Origin: Muricea muricata
Taxonomy: Eukaryota > Cnidaria > Anthozoa > Malacalcyonacea > Plexauridae
Assembly (NCBI GenBank): GCA_963855995.1
Contig: OY979716.1
Span: 28,470,421-28,534,420, forward strand
Length of the DNA stretch: 64,000 nucleotides
Direction: 5' to 3'
Shown here: in pieces, positions 43,186 through 53,020 of the stretch
Position numbering within the stretch: the stretch's first letter is position 1
Layout of the letters: every line of letters starts with the position of its first letter
Translations under genes and position numbers: made by a program
Notes under the pieces: generated by a model
Seen by the model: the letters and a program-made list of their open reading frames with translations, nothing else
Told to the model about the DNA's origin: nothing
Databases searched by the model: none

Positions 43186-43695
43186 TTATTTTATTTCTTT
43201 TAACCAACACGCGAACGCTTCAACCTCAACTTTCGGGCAGTGCAGGTATGGATCTTTTCCTATATGTTTCCCGCATGTTTCCAGCCAGGCCAATTTACAA
43301 AAGAGGTGTACGGCTTTTGGACATCCAAAGTCTTCTAGGTTAGCACTAGGTATCCCGAGCTTGCGTAGTATGTCCCTTTCAAAGTGCCCTCCTTTATACG
43401 CTATAGTGCTCCAGGTATCATATTTGGTGCTTTCGTAAAAGTCGCGTACAATGCCTTCTAAATTGTCGAGCGGAATACCATCGGGATCGTCAAAGGGCAA
43501 TTTGTGTATTTTTTCCGATGTAAAATTGCATTGCTGTTTGTCTTTATCTGATAAATCATACCAATTCACCCCTAGATTAAAATTATATGACACCGCCTCA
43601 CCATTTTCAATTTGTATTGCTCCTAGTTCTTTACAATAAAACTTTCTCGATATTGTAAAACCGTCCATGTGTATAATTCCTACCACCCGGTCCAT
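43186..43695 (-). CDS. Conserved TE-associated protein, possibly RNase H-fold exonuclease-like (169 aa)
   Basis: Open frame with motifs seen in many invertebrate transposon ORFs: 'IIHMDGFTI', 'KFYCKELGAI', 'IAYKGGHFERDIL', 'FGCPKAVHLF'. The first and third resemble the acidic and His/Asp positions of DEDD exonucleases, but the usual D-x-E is not complete. I therefore treat nuclease activity as unproven. It is the leftmost protein gene of Polinton B, divergent from 44016. Confidence 0.6.
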   Translation of the reverse strand: MDRVVGIIHMDGFTISRKFYCKELGAIQIENGEAVSYNFNLGVNWYDLSDKDKQQCNFTSEKIHKLPFDDPDGIPLDNLEGIVRDFYESTKYDTWSTIAYKGGHFERDILRKLGIPSANLEDFGCPKAVHLFCKLAWLETCGKHIGKDPYLHCPKVEVEAFACWLKEIK

Positions 43696-43735
43696 TTTGC
43701 TATGTTTTTTACATTTTTTACCCTATATATATACT

Positions 43736-43790
43736 AGGAAAGTGCAGAAATTTAAGACTAGGGAAAGTGCAGAAATTTAAGATGTGTCGT
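43736..43790. promoter_or_regulatory. GGAAAGTGCAG repeat pair in divergent promoter
   Basis: Two copies of AGGGAAAGTGCAGAAATTTAAG-like sequence lie between genes at 43695 (minus) and 44016 (plus), and a reverse copy TGCACTTTCC is at 43870. A TATATAAA box at 43973 lies 43 bp upstream of the plus-strand ATG. Confidence 0.6.
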
Positions 43791-44015
43791 CTTCGTAGAT
43801 GTCCGTTTGAATAATTATAGGATCAATTATCCTTTGTAATTTAATTTTGAATAATTATCTACTCAGAACTGCACTTTCCAAAATTGTTCTGAATAATTAT
43901 CGGATCAATTAACGTTTTATGTAACGATAGTGATTGGTTAAAAACGGCAAGTACTTATCCTCTTCAGAACTATATAAAAACAACAAACATACTTGTTATT
44001 AATACTCTGCAAAAA

Positions 44016-44723
44016 ATGCCTAGGTTAAAAGGGACGATTGAACAGAATAGAGAAGAAATAAGAAAAAGGGAAAGAAAATTAGCCAAAGAAAAGAGTATCG
44101 CAAGACGTTTTAATAACCCGTTAAAGTTGTTTGTAGAACACAGATATAAAGAAGTATATAATGAGTATTGCGAATTATACCTACGGATGCTCTCAGAATA
44201 TCCAAGCAAAAGGGATTTATGCCAAACAAAAGTGTTTCAACAATTTTTAAAGAATCCCAAAGGAGAATTTGAGAACGGTAATGAATCTGAGATGGCTGCG
44301 GAAGTATTATCCGAAGGAAAATTTGAGGGCAATCCTAAATCCGCCTGCAAAGACCAAGAACCAGGTTCGAGTGGATTATTTGTGCCTTTAGTAGAGTTAC
44401 AACCTGTTGTACCGATAATCCGTGATGAAGAACCAGTAGCGTCAATTGCCCCTCACACTGATGAGACATATGAAGAGCCTAATATCCTAGTACAGGCGCT
44501 AAGTGAAACTATCAATGGTGAAATGGCTCCGATAGGCTCTATTGAATTTGATAATAATGTTGAATTAGTGCATAGTATTTTAGAAGAAATGAGCCATCAA
44601 GCGAAATTAAGTAACCTAATAAACGAGGCAGGTATAGACCTAAATGAGGACGAAGAGATTGAAATGAATTATTTTGATGAATTTGAGAAAGACATTCAGT
44701 TGTTTAATCATCCAGTTGTTTAA
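44016..44723 (+). CDS. Unrecognised Polinton B protein, basic N-terminus, acidic C-terminus (235 aa)
   Basis: The N-terminal coiled-coil-like basic region ('QNREEIRKRERKLAKEKS') is followed by a conserved 'NPLKLFVEHRYKEVYNEYCELY' segment I associate with other Polinton ORFs. The long C-terminal half is acidic and presumably disordered. No function can be assigned. Confidence 0.55.
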   Translation: MPRLKGTIEQNREEIRKRERKLAKEKSIARRFNNPLKLFVEHRYKEVYNEYCELYLRMLSEYPSKRDLCQTKVFQQFLKNPKGEFENGNESEMAAEVLSEGKFEGNPKSACKDQEPGSSGLFVPLVELQPVVPIIRDEEPVASIAPHTDETYEEPNILVQALSETINGEMAPIGSIEFDNNVELVHSILEEMSHQAKLSNLINEAGIDLNEDEEIEMNYFDEFEKDIQLFNHPVV

Positions 44724-44767
44724 TTGACTTTTAAGATTTTTTAAAAATATAGTTTTTACCTTTTATT

Positions 44768-44815
44768 AGGTTTTAATATTAGGTTTTAATATTAGGTTTT
44801 AATATTAGGTTTTTT
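44768..44815. repeat. 13-bp tandem repeat TAGGTTTTAATAT
   Basis: Four near-perfect units downstream of the 44016-44723 gene. Confidence 0.85.
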
Positions 44816-45053
44816 AAAAATATAGTTTAGTAAAAGGGTTTTTAAAAATGTTATATAGAAATTTAAAATGTTATATAGTATTAAATCTATTTTTAGAATT
44901 ATAAATAAATTGTTTTTTATACAAGTGTGTGATGTTGTTACCCATGTGGGACGATTGAATATAATTTACACAAGGTCATTTGCGCATGCGCACAAGGGAT
45001 ATAATTTATTTTTTTGAAATACGTACAAAATAAATTGAATTGTTTAAATATAG

Positions 45054-45365
45054 TTATTGCCTGTGCCGAGGGAGTAAATGTCGATATTTGTCAGGACATT
45101 TTCCCCACAGTTCAATATCTTCCACTCCGTCTATTTTGAGAAGGTTATTTCTGACTTGCTGACATTCAGGATGGGAATTGTGCGAAATAGCATAAAATAC
45201 ACCATCAAGTTGTACATACTCTTTTTTTAATAGCCGATGAAATAAAAGTGGTAAAGAGTAAAACTTTTTAAAAAAGTTATACAAAGGGTCATCTCCATTT
45301 ATAAAAAAATTTTTTCCTGTAGATTTATTTGTGACCAAATAGTAACATCCGTCGCAAAAGCACAT
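45054..45365 (-). CDS. Unrecognised Polinton B protein (103 aa)
   Basis: Open frame beginning MCFCDGCYYL, ending basic 'HRQ'. It contains 'QLDGVFYAISHNSHPECQQVRNN'. No family recognised. It shares a repeat-rich divergent promoter with 45609. Confidence 0.45.
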   Translation of the reverse strand: MCFCDGCYYLVTNKSTGKNFFINGDDPLYNFFKKFYSLPLLFHRLLKKEYVQLDGVFYAISHNSHPECQQVRNNLLKIDGVEDIELWGKCPDKYRHLLPRHRQ

Positions 45366-45412
45366 ATTGAGAAACTATATTTGGTATAATTATTTTACAC
45401 CTATTAATACTA

Positions 45413-45580
45413 AACGGAAAGTGCAGTTTTTAAGAAAGTGCAGTTTTTAAGAAAGTGCAGTTTTGAAGAAAGTGCCGTTTTAAAGAAAGTGCAGTTTTTA
45501 AGAAAGTTCGGTTTTTGTAGAAAGTGCATGTTTGGAAAGTACATGTTTTAAAAAGTGTGGTTTTTATAGTATAAATACAA
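45413..45580. promoter_or_regulatory. Array of eight GAAAGTGCA-type motifs plus TATA box
   Basis: Eight GAAAGT(G/T/A)C units spaced 17-20 bp lie between divergent genes 45365 (minus) and 45609 (plus), followed by TATAAATAC at 45571. The same motif occurs in three other Polinton B promoters. Regular spacing suggests a cooperative transcription-factor array. Confidence 0.7.
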
Positions 45581-45608
45581 CCCACTTTTGTATGTCGACA
45601 ATTCAACC

Positions 45609-46316
45609 ATGGATCCTTCTGGGTGCGTTGTTATCGAGTTAGAACTATCAGGCGAGGAACGTTTTCTCAACTATCTTTCAGCCCGTAAAGGGGATTATAA
45701 TTGGATCCTGAAAGAATCTATTGAAGATCCGTCTAAAGTAAAGGCGTGTGTTTGGTGGCGTAGAGATAAGGGATTTTTCAATACTCCTTTGCGTTCGTTC
45801 CTTAAGCGACTAAAGAATAAACGCGTGTTTGACACTCATGACGGCTGCTGGTTTAAATCCGTATACGACCCAAAGATCTCAGGGAAAATGTCAACAGAGA
45901 AGGGTGTGGAAATGGTGTGTAAAGGAATTCCCGGTAGCATAACCAAATATCACCTAGAAATGCCTCTATACCCTTGTTTGAGTGGATTGATACCAGGTGC
46001 ACCTCCCTACCCTATTGAAGATAGTAATGAAGTACCTCCCACTGTTGAAGATAGTAAAGAAGTTGATGAAAGCGGGCCTTCTGGTGGCGAGTCAATATTG
46101 GGGAACATTTTGCAGAGGTTAAATCAAATACATGAGGTGGTGGACGGTATTGCCGACATGAGGATTCAAATTAACAGATTACGTGAGGCTATGAGTGTTT
46201 ATTCAGATTATGACCCGCCACGGAGTTACCCTGACCCTGTTATACAGGCCACGCGAGATCTGCTTGAGTCCAGTTTATCATGCCTTCCTCCCGTTGATCA
46301 ACACCAAGAAGGTTAA
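45609..46316 (+). CDS. Unrecognised Polinton B protein (235 aa)
   Basis: Start chosen at MDPSGC (45609), 38 bp after the TATA box; an upstream ATG at 45588 is less likely. The N-terminal folded-looking domain is Trp-rich ('CVWWRRDKGFFNTPLRSFLKRLKN'), then comes a Pro/Glu-rich linker and a helical C-terminus ('ILQRLNQIHEVVDGIADMRIQINRLREAM') that may form a coiled coil. No family recognised. Confidence 0.55.
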   Translation: MDPSGCVVIELELSGEERFLNYLSARKGDYNWILKESIEDPSKVKACVWWRRDKGFFNTPLRSFLKRLKNKRVFDTHDGCWFKSVYDPKISGKMSTEKGVEMVCKGIPGSITKYHLEMPLYPCLSGLIPGAPPYPIEDSNEVPPTVEDSKEVDESGPSGGESILGNILQRLNQIHEVVDGIADMRIQINRLREAMSVYSDYDPPRSYPDPVIQATRDLLESSLSCLPPVDQHQEG

Positions 46317-46453
46317 GGAACATTATTTGGTTATAGAACTTTATTACTGTTAAAAAACGTTTTTATTAACTTTTTTAATAACATTTATATAAATAATTGT
46401 TAAAGTTTAAATAAATAATTTGTACTCCTTTTTTAAGGAGTTTAACCTATGTT

Positions 46454-48391
46454 TTACAGAATTTGATTTACTTCGAAAATTAATTGAGATTCATTCCCTA
46501 GTGCAGTTGCAGGGCGTTCCTGTCTAAATTCTAAAGTGAATCCAATACATGTTGCTGTGGGAGTGTACATAAGATTTTTATTTAAGTAAAAGGTGTTAAC
46601 ACTCCTTTTAGTTCCCGTGTAATCCATATTCCTAAAAGGGTATGCGGTTGGGGTAGAAACTGATTCTTCATATACCATTAAACGGTATTGGAAGGTAAGG
46701 CTCGCTGTAGGGATTGTATTATCTTTATCAAAGGTATGTGTGAGGAGGGTTATTATTATTTTACCTCTCCCTTGGCAAGGGAGGACTGGTACAGGATAAC
46801 CTGTGACACTTGGTTTAAAATGGCACCAGTCATTATTATTTGTTTTAGCTTCTGCGGGGGATATGTAAGGTAATAAAAAAGTCATACGATGAGGTATTGT
46901 ATTTATTATATTATGTAAGGTTAACCTCAACGACTCGTTTGCAATGACTGTACCATCGGGTTGTTTCATTCCTGCAAGGAGGGTGTCTCCTACCATAACG
47001 TCTTGAAACTTGTTTTTGTCAAAGTCTTTCTGATGCGGATAAGGCATGTGGGTTGTAATATTTGCCATGTTATAATCGCTGTCTGAGAAATTATTAAAAG
47101 TAAACCCTTCAAAAATTTCCATACCCATTTTACCATTCTTTAGTTTTGAAGCTGTGAAATCGAATTGTACAGTAGTTCCTGACCTTGCTAAGGCATCGGC
47201 ATCAACGTTAACCAGGTAGTATTCGTAAACATTTCCATTTAGGTTTATTGAACCAATGCTTTTAATTAATTGGGTGACATCTACATTACCCACATCAGTA
47301 AATGCATCTTTTATTTCGAGAGCTTTTCCTGTTTCGTCAAGAAACTTAACGCAGAATATCATACCATATTTGTCCTTACGGGTTTGAGGTGTAGTGAAAG
47401 CAATTTTACAGAAAATTTCACCATTTACTTTATCTTGTGTGATTTTCAGCGGGGCACGAAAACCTATATGTGGGACTTTTTCATTTCTTGTTTCTCTGTT
47501 TACTACCAAGTTTTGCCCCAGTCCACCGTTGTAGGGTGAGAATTTTCCTGAACTTGCAAATTGGAACTTCTCAAAAGTCCCTTTAACATTCCCACTGCTG
47601 TCTTCATAAGTTATTTTTTCAAAATTTTTATCAACCATAACAAGTTGTCGTTTATTAATACTTCCCATATCTCCTTTTTCACCTTTATCACCTTTTGCAC
47701 CTTTAGGACCTCTTGCCCCAACATTACCTTGAGGTCCTGCAGGTCCTGTACTGCCTTGCTGACCTGAAGGCCCGTTAGGGCCAGGTACTCCTTGAGCGCC
47801 TTGTGCCCCTCGGGGTCCTGGTTGGCCTTGTGCTCCTGAAGGTCCTGTTTTTCCAGGAGGGCCCGTGCTTCCTGAAGCCCCTTGATTACCTGAAGCCCCT
47901 CGTGGTCCTTGATCTCCTTTATCTCCGCGAGGTCCTTGAAGTCCTTGAGGTCCTGCGAGTCCTTGAACTCCTCGTTTTCCTGCAGCTCCTGCCGGTCCTT
48001 GATCTCCTTTGTCTCCTTTAGGGCCTTTTTGTCCTGGTGCACCATTGTTTCCTGCAGTCCCTGTAGGTCCTGCAGGGCCTGTAGGACCTTGAGGACCTAC
48101 ATCACCTTTATCACCTTTAGGTCCTGGATCGCCTTTATGTGCAGCAGCACCGGGATCACCTCTCGGGCCACGCTGTCCTATTAGGCCTTGAATTCCTATG
48201 TTCCCTTTATCGCCTTTATCTCCTTTTGCACCTGTAGGCCCTGGGGGTCCTATTTTCCCAGGAGGACCTATAGGTCCTACCGGACCTGCAGGTCCTACAG
48301 CCCCAGCAGGTCCATGTATACCGTCATTACCGTCATAGTTATAACAAAAATTAAGGTTACCGCTAGTGAATGGATATCCTCTCTTCATCAC
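46454..48391 (-). CDS. Collagen-like fibre protein of Polinton B (645 aa)
   Basis: A 25-residue N-terminus leads to about 74 uninterrupted G-x-y triplets (residues 26-247; many [10 protein letters not shown] and GDKGDKG units), then about 395 residues of beta-rich sequence in at least two domains. It is a trimeric triple-helix stalk with C-terminal head, as in viral receptor-binding fibres. Location opposite the MGC protein matches Polinton A, though sequence outside the collagen stretch differs. It is presumably exposed on the capsid vertex. Confidence 0.78.
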   Translation of the reverse strand: MMKRGYPFTSGNLNFCYNYDGNDGIHGPAGAVGPAGPVGPIGPPGKIGPPGPTGAKGDKGDKGNIGIQGLIGQRGPRGDPGAAAHKGDPGPKGDKGDVGPQGPTGPAGPTGTAGNNGAPGQKGPKGDKGDQGPAGAAGKRGVQGLAGPQGLQGPRGDKGDQGPRGASGNQGASGSTGPPGKTGPSGAQGQPGPRGAQGAQGVPGPNGPSGQQGSTGPAGPQGNVGARGPKGAKGDKGEKGDMGSINKRQLVMVDKNFEKITYEDSSGNVKGTFEKFQFASSGKFSPYNGGLGQNLVVNRETRNEKVPHIGFRAPLKITQDKVNGEIFCKIAFTTPQTRKDKYGMIFCVKFLDETGKALEIKDAFTDVGNVDVTQLIKSIGSINLNGNVYEYYLVNVDADALARSGTTVQFDFTASKLKNGKMGMEIFEGFTFNNFSDSDYNMANITTHMPYPHQKDFDKNKFQDVMVGDTLLAGMKQPDGTVIANESLRLTLHNIINTIPHRMTFLLPYISPAEAKTNNNDWCHFKPSVTGYPVPVLPCQGRGKIIITLLTHTFDKDNTIPTASLTFQYRLMVYEESVSTPTAYPFRNMDYTGTKRSVNTFYLNKNLMYTPTATCIGFTLEFRQERPATALGNESQLIFEVNQIL

Positions 48392-48497
48392 GAATGAGTT
48401 TTCAAATGAAAAATCTTTTTCAGTACAACAATTTAAGTACTTAATTTCAATACACGTAATATTATTTCAAAAATGAATAAAACTTCATGCAATAAAC

Positions 48498-48728
48498 ATG
48501 GGGTGCAGGAGTTCAAAAGAAAAATTGAATAAAGAAAGTGAAAAACGTAAAATGTGTAAAATTGGTCTAAGTCTTGGTAGAAATAAATTAAGCTTAGAAG
48601 GTAATCTTCAAGTAGGTTATCACAGTAAAGCAGATAGGAAATACAGTTCTGTCGATGGAATTATTGAACCTGAAAATGAAAATTGCAAAACTTTATCTGT
48701 AATTCACGAAGAGGAAGAAGAAAATTAA
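48498..48728 (+). CDS. Predicted N-myristoylated/palmitoylated protein (B copy)
   Basis: 76 aa starting MGCRSSKEK, with Gly2 and Cys3 as lipidation sites and a basic patch, ending in a Glu-rich tail. It is related to 42449-42754. The stop at 48726-48728 is only 2 bp before the integrase ATG, so both are probably on one transcript. It is divergent from the fibre gene (107 bp). Confidence 0.65.
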   Translation: MGCRSSKEKLNKESEKRKMCKIGLSLGRNKLSLEGNLQVGYHSKADRKYSSVDGIIEPENENCKTLSVIHEEEEEN

Positions 48729-48730
48729 AA

Positions 48731-49813
48731 ATGGATGAGTATGATGAATATTTAACTCAAGTTTATTACAACCCAAAACGAACAGGTGGTCTTGGCGGTG
48801 CAGAACGACTATACCGTGATGTTAAAAAAGATGGAAAGTATGATATCTCTCGAGCTTATATTAAAAAATGGTTAATGAAACAAGACACTTATACATTACA
48901 CAAACCTGCTCGTCGACATTATAAGAGGAACCGCGTTATTGTTGGTGGTATTGATGAATTGTGGCAAATGAATTTAGCAGATATGCAATCTATTAAAACT
49001 GATAATGATGGGTACCGCTACTTACTTATGTGTATTGATGTATTCTCAAAATTTTTATGGGTTATTCCCTTAAAGGACAAAACAGGTCCTGCTTTAGTAA
49101 AAGCTTTTAAGGTAATTCTTGAATCTGGACGTAAACCTCAAAAGATACAGACAGATCAAGGTACCGAATTTTTTAATAGACCATTCAAAGCTTTAATGAA
49201 AGAAGAAGAGATTCAATTATACAATACATATAATGAAACTAAAGCTTCAGTTGTAGAACGAGTAATCCGTACTTTAAAAACACGGATGTGGCGTTACTTT
49301 ACTGCTAAAAAGACCATGCGATACATAGATGTTTTACCTGACCTTGTGGATTCATACAATAGAAGTAAACACAGAAGTATTCAAAAGAAATTTATTAATG
49401 TTACACAAAATAACGAGCAGGAAGTATGGCATACATTATATGGAGAACGTGAGAATAAAGGGAATATTAAATACAAATTCGAAGTAGGAGACCAAGTGAG
49501 AATTAGTAAAATGAAACGTACTTTTGAAAAAGGTTACTTACCTAATTTTTCAAAAGAAATTTTCACTGTTAGTCAACAAATACCTCGACAACCTCCAGTG
49601 TATAAACTGAAAGATTACGATCAAGAAGAATTGGATGGAACATTTTACAATGAAGAACTGCAAAAAGTTATTAAAGAGGATGATGTCTATGAGATAGAAA
49701 AAGTATTGAAAAGACGCGGGAAAGGAAAAAACAAGGAAGTTTTTGTCAAATGGTTAGGATATCCTGCTAAATTCAATTCATGGATTCCTGCATCACAAGT
49801 AAAAGATATTTAA
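48731..49813 (+). CDS. Polinton B integrase with chromodomain (360 aa)
   Basis: Start chosen at 48731 (MDEYDEY). Zinc-binding-like N-terminus, then an rve core with acidic residues in 'MNLADMQS', 'IQTDQGTEFF' and 'VVERVIRT', and a C-terminal chromodomain ('YEIEKVLKRR...EVFVKWLGYPAKFNSWIP') that may target chromatin. It catalyses insertion with 6-bp staggered cuts, matching the observed AACGAA duplication. Complete. Confidence 0.93.
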   Translation: MDEYDEYLTQVYYNPKRTGGLGGAERLYRDVKKDGKYDISRAYIKKWLMKQDTYTLHKPARRHYKRNRVIVGGIDELWQMNLADMQSIKTDNDGYRYLLMCIDVFSKFLWVIPLKDKTGPALVKAFKVILESGRKPQKIQTDQGTEFFNRPFKALMKEEEIQLYNTYNETKASVVERVIRTLKTRMWRYFTAKKTMRYIDVLPDLVDSYNRSKHRSIQKKFINVTQNNEQEVWHTLYGERENKGNIKYKFEVGDQVRISKMKRTFEKGYLPNFSKEIFTVSQQIPRQPPVYKLKDYDQEELDGTFYNEELQKVIKEDDVYEIEKVLKRRGKGKNKEVFVKWLGYPAKFNSWIPASQVKDI

Positions 49814-49849
49814 GGTATGATACCTACTGGTATATATATCATTTCCATC

Positions 49850-50614
49850 ATGAATAGCAACGGTGAAGGTTTTTATTTAACTCTTCCAAATAATTCTTCA
49901 GATTTGTTCCCTGAAAATAAACCATCGGAATATATAACAAAATTACCTCAATGGATTCATTTAAATGGCGAATGGGAAATAGGATTACATTCTATAGCTT
50001 ATGCTCCATGGAATATAATCCGCCACCTCGACGAACCAATAGCCTTCACACATTCAGGTGTTAAAGGAAAAGGAGGGGGAATGAAAAAATACTATTCGTC
50101 TTATCGCGACTATATAGATAGTATTAATGAATCATTAAAAGAGTCACCAGATATAAACAATGGTGAAATTAGATTTGATATACAAAACAGGAAAGTAACT
50201 ATTACTTTATCTCCCGGGTATAAAGTACAATTGAGAAGGGAACAAGCTATTGTTCTTGGGTTCATGAAATTTGAAGATTCTACTGAAGTGAAAGAAATTG
50301 CAAATACCGAGACAGGTGAATACGAGGCAAATTTACATCGGGAAACGAACATTCACGTATATTGTGATATTGTACAACCACAAATTGTAGGAGATAAAAC
50401 ACAATCCCTATTAGCTATAGTTCCTTCTGAAAAAACAACCGGAACATATGAAACAGTCTATGCAGTGGAAAATATACACTACATCCCTGTCCAAACAAAA
50501 TCCTTTCAAGAAGTAGGAATCCTTTTAAGGAGTAGTACTAACAAATCTATACCATTTGAATACGGACGTGCAACGATAACACTACATTTAAAACCCTTAA
50601 ACTATTTTCAATAA
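49850..50614 (+). CDS. Penton-like minor capsid protein (254 aa)
   Basis: Conserved Polinton minor capsid signature: 'GEWEIGLHSIAYAPWNI' near the N-terminus, and 'YCDIVQPQIVGDKTQSLLAIV' and 'HYIPVQTKSFQEVGILLRS' toward the C-terminus. It is beta-rich, as for a single jelly roll at capsid vertices. Start taken at MNSNGEG (49850); an in-frame ATG at 49817 is 3 bp after the integrase stop. Its stop overlaps the next start as TAATG (50612-50616). Confidence 0.8.
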   Translation: MNSNGEGFYLTLPNNSSDLFPENKPSEYITKLPQWIHLNGEWEIGLHSIAYAPWNIIRHLDEPIAFTHSGVKGKGGGMKKYYSSYRDYIDSINESLKESPDINNGEIRFDIQNRKVTITLSPGYKVQLRREQAIVLGFMKFEDSTEVKEIANTETGEYEANLHRETNIHVYCDIVQPQIVGDKTQSLLAIVPSEKTTGTYETVYAVENIHYIPVQTKSFQEVGILLRSSTNKSIPFEYGRATITLHLKPLNYFQ

Positions 50615-51132
50615 TGATTCAGAAAGGAAGAGGTTTAGCGGACCTTTTTAAAAATATTACACGCCCTCTAGCACCTGTCTTAAACCCTGTTTTAAAAGAA
50701 GTAGAGACAATTACCCGTCCTCTTAAGCCTATCTTAAATCCTGTTTTAAAAGAAGCAAAAGGAATTGGTACTGCTGTTGGAGTTAATTTAGCTGATGGGT
50801 TACTCCAAGATCTTATTTCTGGTAAGAGTTCAAAAGCCTCTGCAAAAGCCCGTGGTCAACAAGCAGGTTTAAATGCAAAGAATATGGCAACTGCACGTGT
50901 GTTACAAGCTTTAGGACAAAACGGGAATGGTTTCCCTGGAGGAGATCCTCTAATAGCCCTAGATAGTGATGTTGAGGAAAATATTGCAAAACCTTCGGCG
51001 AAGCGTAAACGAACTCAATCAACAAGTAAACCTCCAGCAAAGCGTAAACGGGCAGAGCCAAAAAGTCAACCACCAAAACGTAAACGGGCTCAAAAAGGAG
51101 GACAACTAAAGAACCGTAAAAAACGTACTTAA
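50614..51132 (+). CDS. Basic core/pVI-like protein (172 aa)
   Basis: The N-terminus has two amphipathic repeats ('ITRPLAPVLNPVLKEV' and 'ITRPLKPILNPVLKEA'); the C-terminus has repeated KRKR motifs that look like nuclear localisation and DNA-binding signals. This combination resembles adenovirus pVI/pX-type core proteins and small basic Polinton proteins. ATG overlaps the penton stop. The frame continues open past the stop for 37 codons with sequence similar to 51300-51360, hinting at an old duplication. Confidence 0.6.
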   Translation: MIQKGRGLADLFKNITRPLAPVLNPVLKEVETITRPLKPILNPVLKEAKGIGTAVGVNLADGLLQDLISGKSSKASAKARGQQAGLNAKNMATARVLQALGQNGNGFPGGDPLIALDSDVEENIAKPSAKRKRTQSTSKPPAKRKRAEPKSQPPKRKRAQKGGQLKNRKKRT

Positions 51133-51142
51133 ACTGGAGGCT

Positions 51143-51484
51143 TTGGTGGACTCTTTAGTGGTCTATATAGGGGTATGGAAAAGCTTGAAAAAAAAGGCTT
51201 CGAAGCGGGTACTAAAACACATAGGCCGGAAAAAACGCAAAAGTAAAAAACGCAAAAGTAAAAAACGTACTCAGACAGGTGGAATAGGTGGTGGAATTGA
51301 AATGGGTAATATTTTCCGTAGTATGTACCGCGATTTTGACCATAATAGGAAGTTGGTAAAAAAACACTTTGGGCGAAAAAAGAGTAAAAAACAGGCAGGG
51401 AAGAAAGCCCGAAAACAAAATGGTAAAAAGAAGCGTACGTTGGGAAGTGTGATACGCGGGGCCTATAAAGAGTTATGGGCATAA
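51143..51484 (+). CDS. Highly basic core-like protein (113 aa or shorter)
   Basis: Lys/Arg-rich, with 'KKRKSKKRKSKKR' and 'GRKKSKKQAGKKARKQ' and a central 'GGIGGGIEMGNIFRSMY'. A protamine-like DNA condensing role is likely. The start is uncertain: MVDSL at 51143 or an internal ATG at 51302. No frame damage is evident. Confidence 0.5.
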   Translation: MVDSLVVYIGVWKSLKKKASKRVLKHIGRKKRKSKKRKSKKRTQTGGIGGGIEMGNIFRSMYRDFDHNRKLVKKHFGRKKSKKQAGKKARKQNGKKKRTLGSVIRGAYKELWA

Positions 51485-51574
51485 TAAAATAGGGAAAGTA
51501 ATATATAAATGAACAATTTATTGAAAAAGTATTCATAATCGTCTTAGCAGAGTTACAGAGAAGAAGTCTACAAA

Positions 51575-52984
51575 ATGAGTTACGTACATCCTTACTCGAA
51601 ACGTTGCGAAAAAAGTGAAATTGATTTATTCAGTATTCCTCCAACACAATTAAGTTTAGAAAAAGGACGATGGATTGATTACCGACCTCTTTCCAGTGTG
51701 CAAAATGACGATAGTGCAATTACTTATTTGATATCGGGAACTGACGAATACATTGATCTATCAAAAACAATCCTAGTTGTTGAAGGGAAGGTTACAGATC
51801 CTGACGGAAACGATCTAACTGGTGGTGGTCAGGCGAATGTGGCTCCGGTAAACAATTTCTTGCATAGTTTATTCAGGCAAGTTGATGTTTATTTGAATGG
51901 AAAACAGGTCACCCCTGCCATGGGTACATATGCATACCGTTCTTACATAGAAACCCTTTTGAACTATGATGTATCAGCAAAGAAATCTCAGCTTTCTTCA
52001 GCAATGTACTATAAAGACACTCCTGGGAAAATGAATGACAAAGGCGGTTTACCGGAAGAATTAGAAACCAAGGTTACGCTTAAAGATGGTACTGTCGAAA
52101 ATAAATGGATCAGAACTGCCGGTACAGGGAACCAGGGGTTTGCAAAAAGGTCGGAGTTCATCCAAAACTCAAAAAAGTTTACTTTATCGGGACCTATTTT
52201 CTCAGATGTGTTCATGGGTGATCGCCTTTTATTGAATGGAATGACTCTTAAAATAGTGTTAAACCGTTCATCCAATGAATTTTGTTTAATGGATAAAAAT
52301 GCTTCTGAAATTGGTGCTAAAGTTAAATTTAGTGATGTTGTTCTAAAAATACGGAAAGTTAAAGTGGACCAGGCAGTCAGTGATGCAACAGAACTTCTCT
52401 TACTAAAGAGTCCTGCTATTTACCCAATCCGATGCGTGGAATGCAAAACCCTTACAATCTCTGCAGGTCTTTCTAATACCCGGATGGATAACATTTTTTC
52501 GGGTCTAATCCCGAAATCGTTTGTATTTGGACTTGTGGATTCTAATGTATATACAGGTAAAAGCGGACTAAACCCGTACAACTTCCATCATTACAAAGTT
52601 ACCAATGTTAGTTTGAGTGTCAATGGCGAAGAAATTCCTTTCAAACAGCTTGTCCTTAATTATACTAGTCCAGACTCTTTGGACTTCATCCAAGCATATA
52701 ACACTCTATTTTCGGGTACTGGAAAAATGTATGCTAATACGGGATTGGATATCTCCAGGGAAGATTACCGTCATGGCTATACTTTATACGCCTTTGATTT
52801 GACCCCTGATATGTGTAACACTACAGACTATTTTAATGCAGTACAACGTGGATCCTTATCAGTTGCTATCACCTTTGGGGAGAATACTCCACAGGACAAA
52901 TCAATTGCTATGGTGTGTTATGGAGATTTTGAAAATGTTATACGCATTGATTCTCAAAGAAATGTAATCTATGACATATCGTAA
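51575..52984 (+). CDS. Polinton B major capsid protein (469 aa)
   Basis: It matches the F54H12.2-like family by its N-terminal 'DLFSIPPTQLSLEKGRWIDYRP', the 'NNFLHSLFRQVDVYLNGKQV' segment and overall length. The family is a double jelly roll forming hexon-like trimers of an icosahedral capsid. Intact; flanked by core and protease genes. It is a different lineage from the capsid gene in Polinton A. Confidence 0.9.
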   Translation: MSYVHPYSKRCEKSEIDLFSIPPTQLSLEKGRWIDYRPLSSVQNDDSAITYLISGTDEYIDLSKTILVVEGKVTDPDGNDLTGGGQANVAPVNNFLHSLFRQVDVYLNGKQVTPAMGTYAYRSYIETLLNYDVSAKKSQLSSAMYYKDTPGKMNDKGGLPEELETKVTLKDGTVENKWIRTAGTGNQGFAKRSEFIQNSKKFTLSGPIFSDVFMGDRLLLNGMTLKIVLNRSSNEFCLMDKNASEIGAKVKFSDVVLKIRKVKVDQAVSDATELLLLKSPAIYPIRCVECKTLTISAGLSNTRMDNIFSGLIPKSFVFGLVDSNVYTGKSGLNPYNFHHYKVTNVSLSVNGEEIPFKQLVLNYTSPDSLDFIQAYNTLFSGTGKMYANTGLDISREDYRHGYTLYAFDLTPDMCNTTDYFNAVQRGSLSVAITFGENTPQDKSIAMVCYGDFENVIRIDSQRNVIYDIS

Positions 52985-53020
52985 ATATTATAAAGTATTA
53001 TATGTATTGAAAGAAACGTT

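Noticed and set aside
45980..46010. PPYP in the 45609-46316 protein as a PPxY late domain
   Set aside because: The spacing is P-P-Y, not P-P-x-Y, and the protein has no membrane segment.
47561..48397. Several overlapping ORFs on both strands in the Polinton B collagen region
   Set aside because: Frame shadows of the G-x-y repeats at 46454-48391.
51840..51860. LTGGG in the major capsid protein as a protease site
   Set aside because: It lies inside the expected jelly-roll core near the N-terminus; probably chance.
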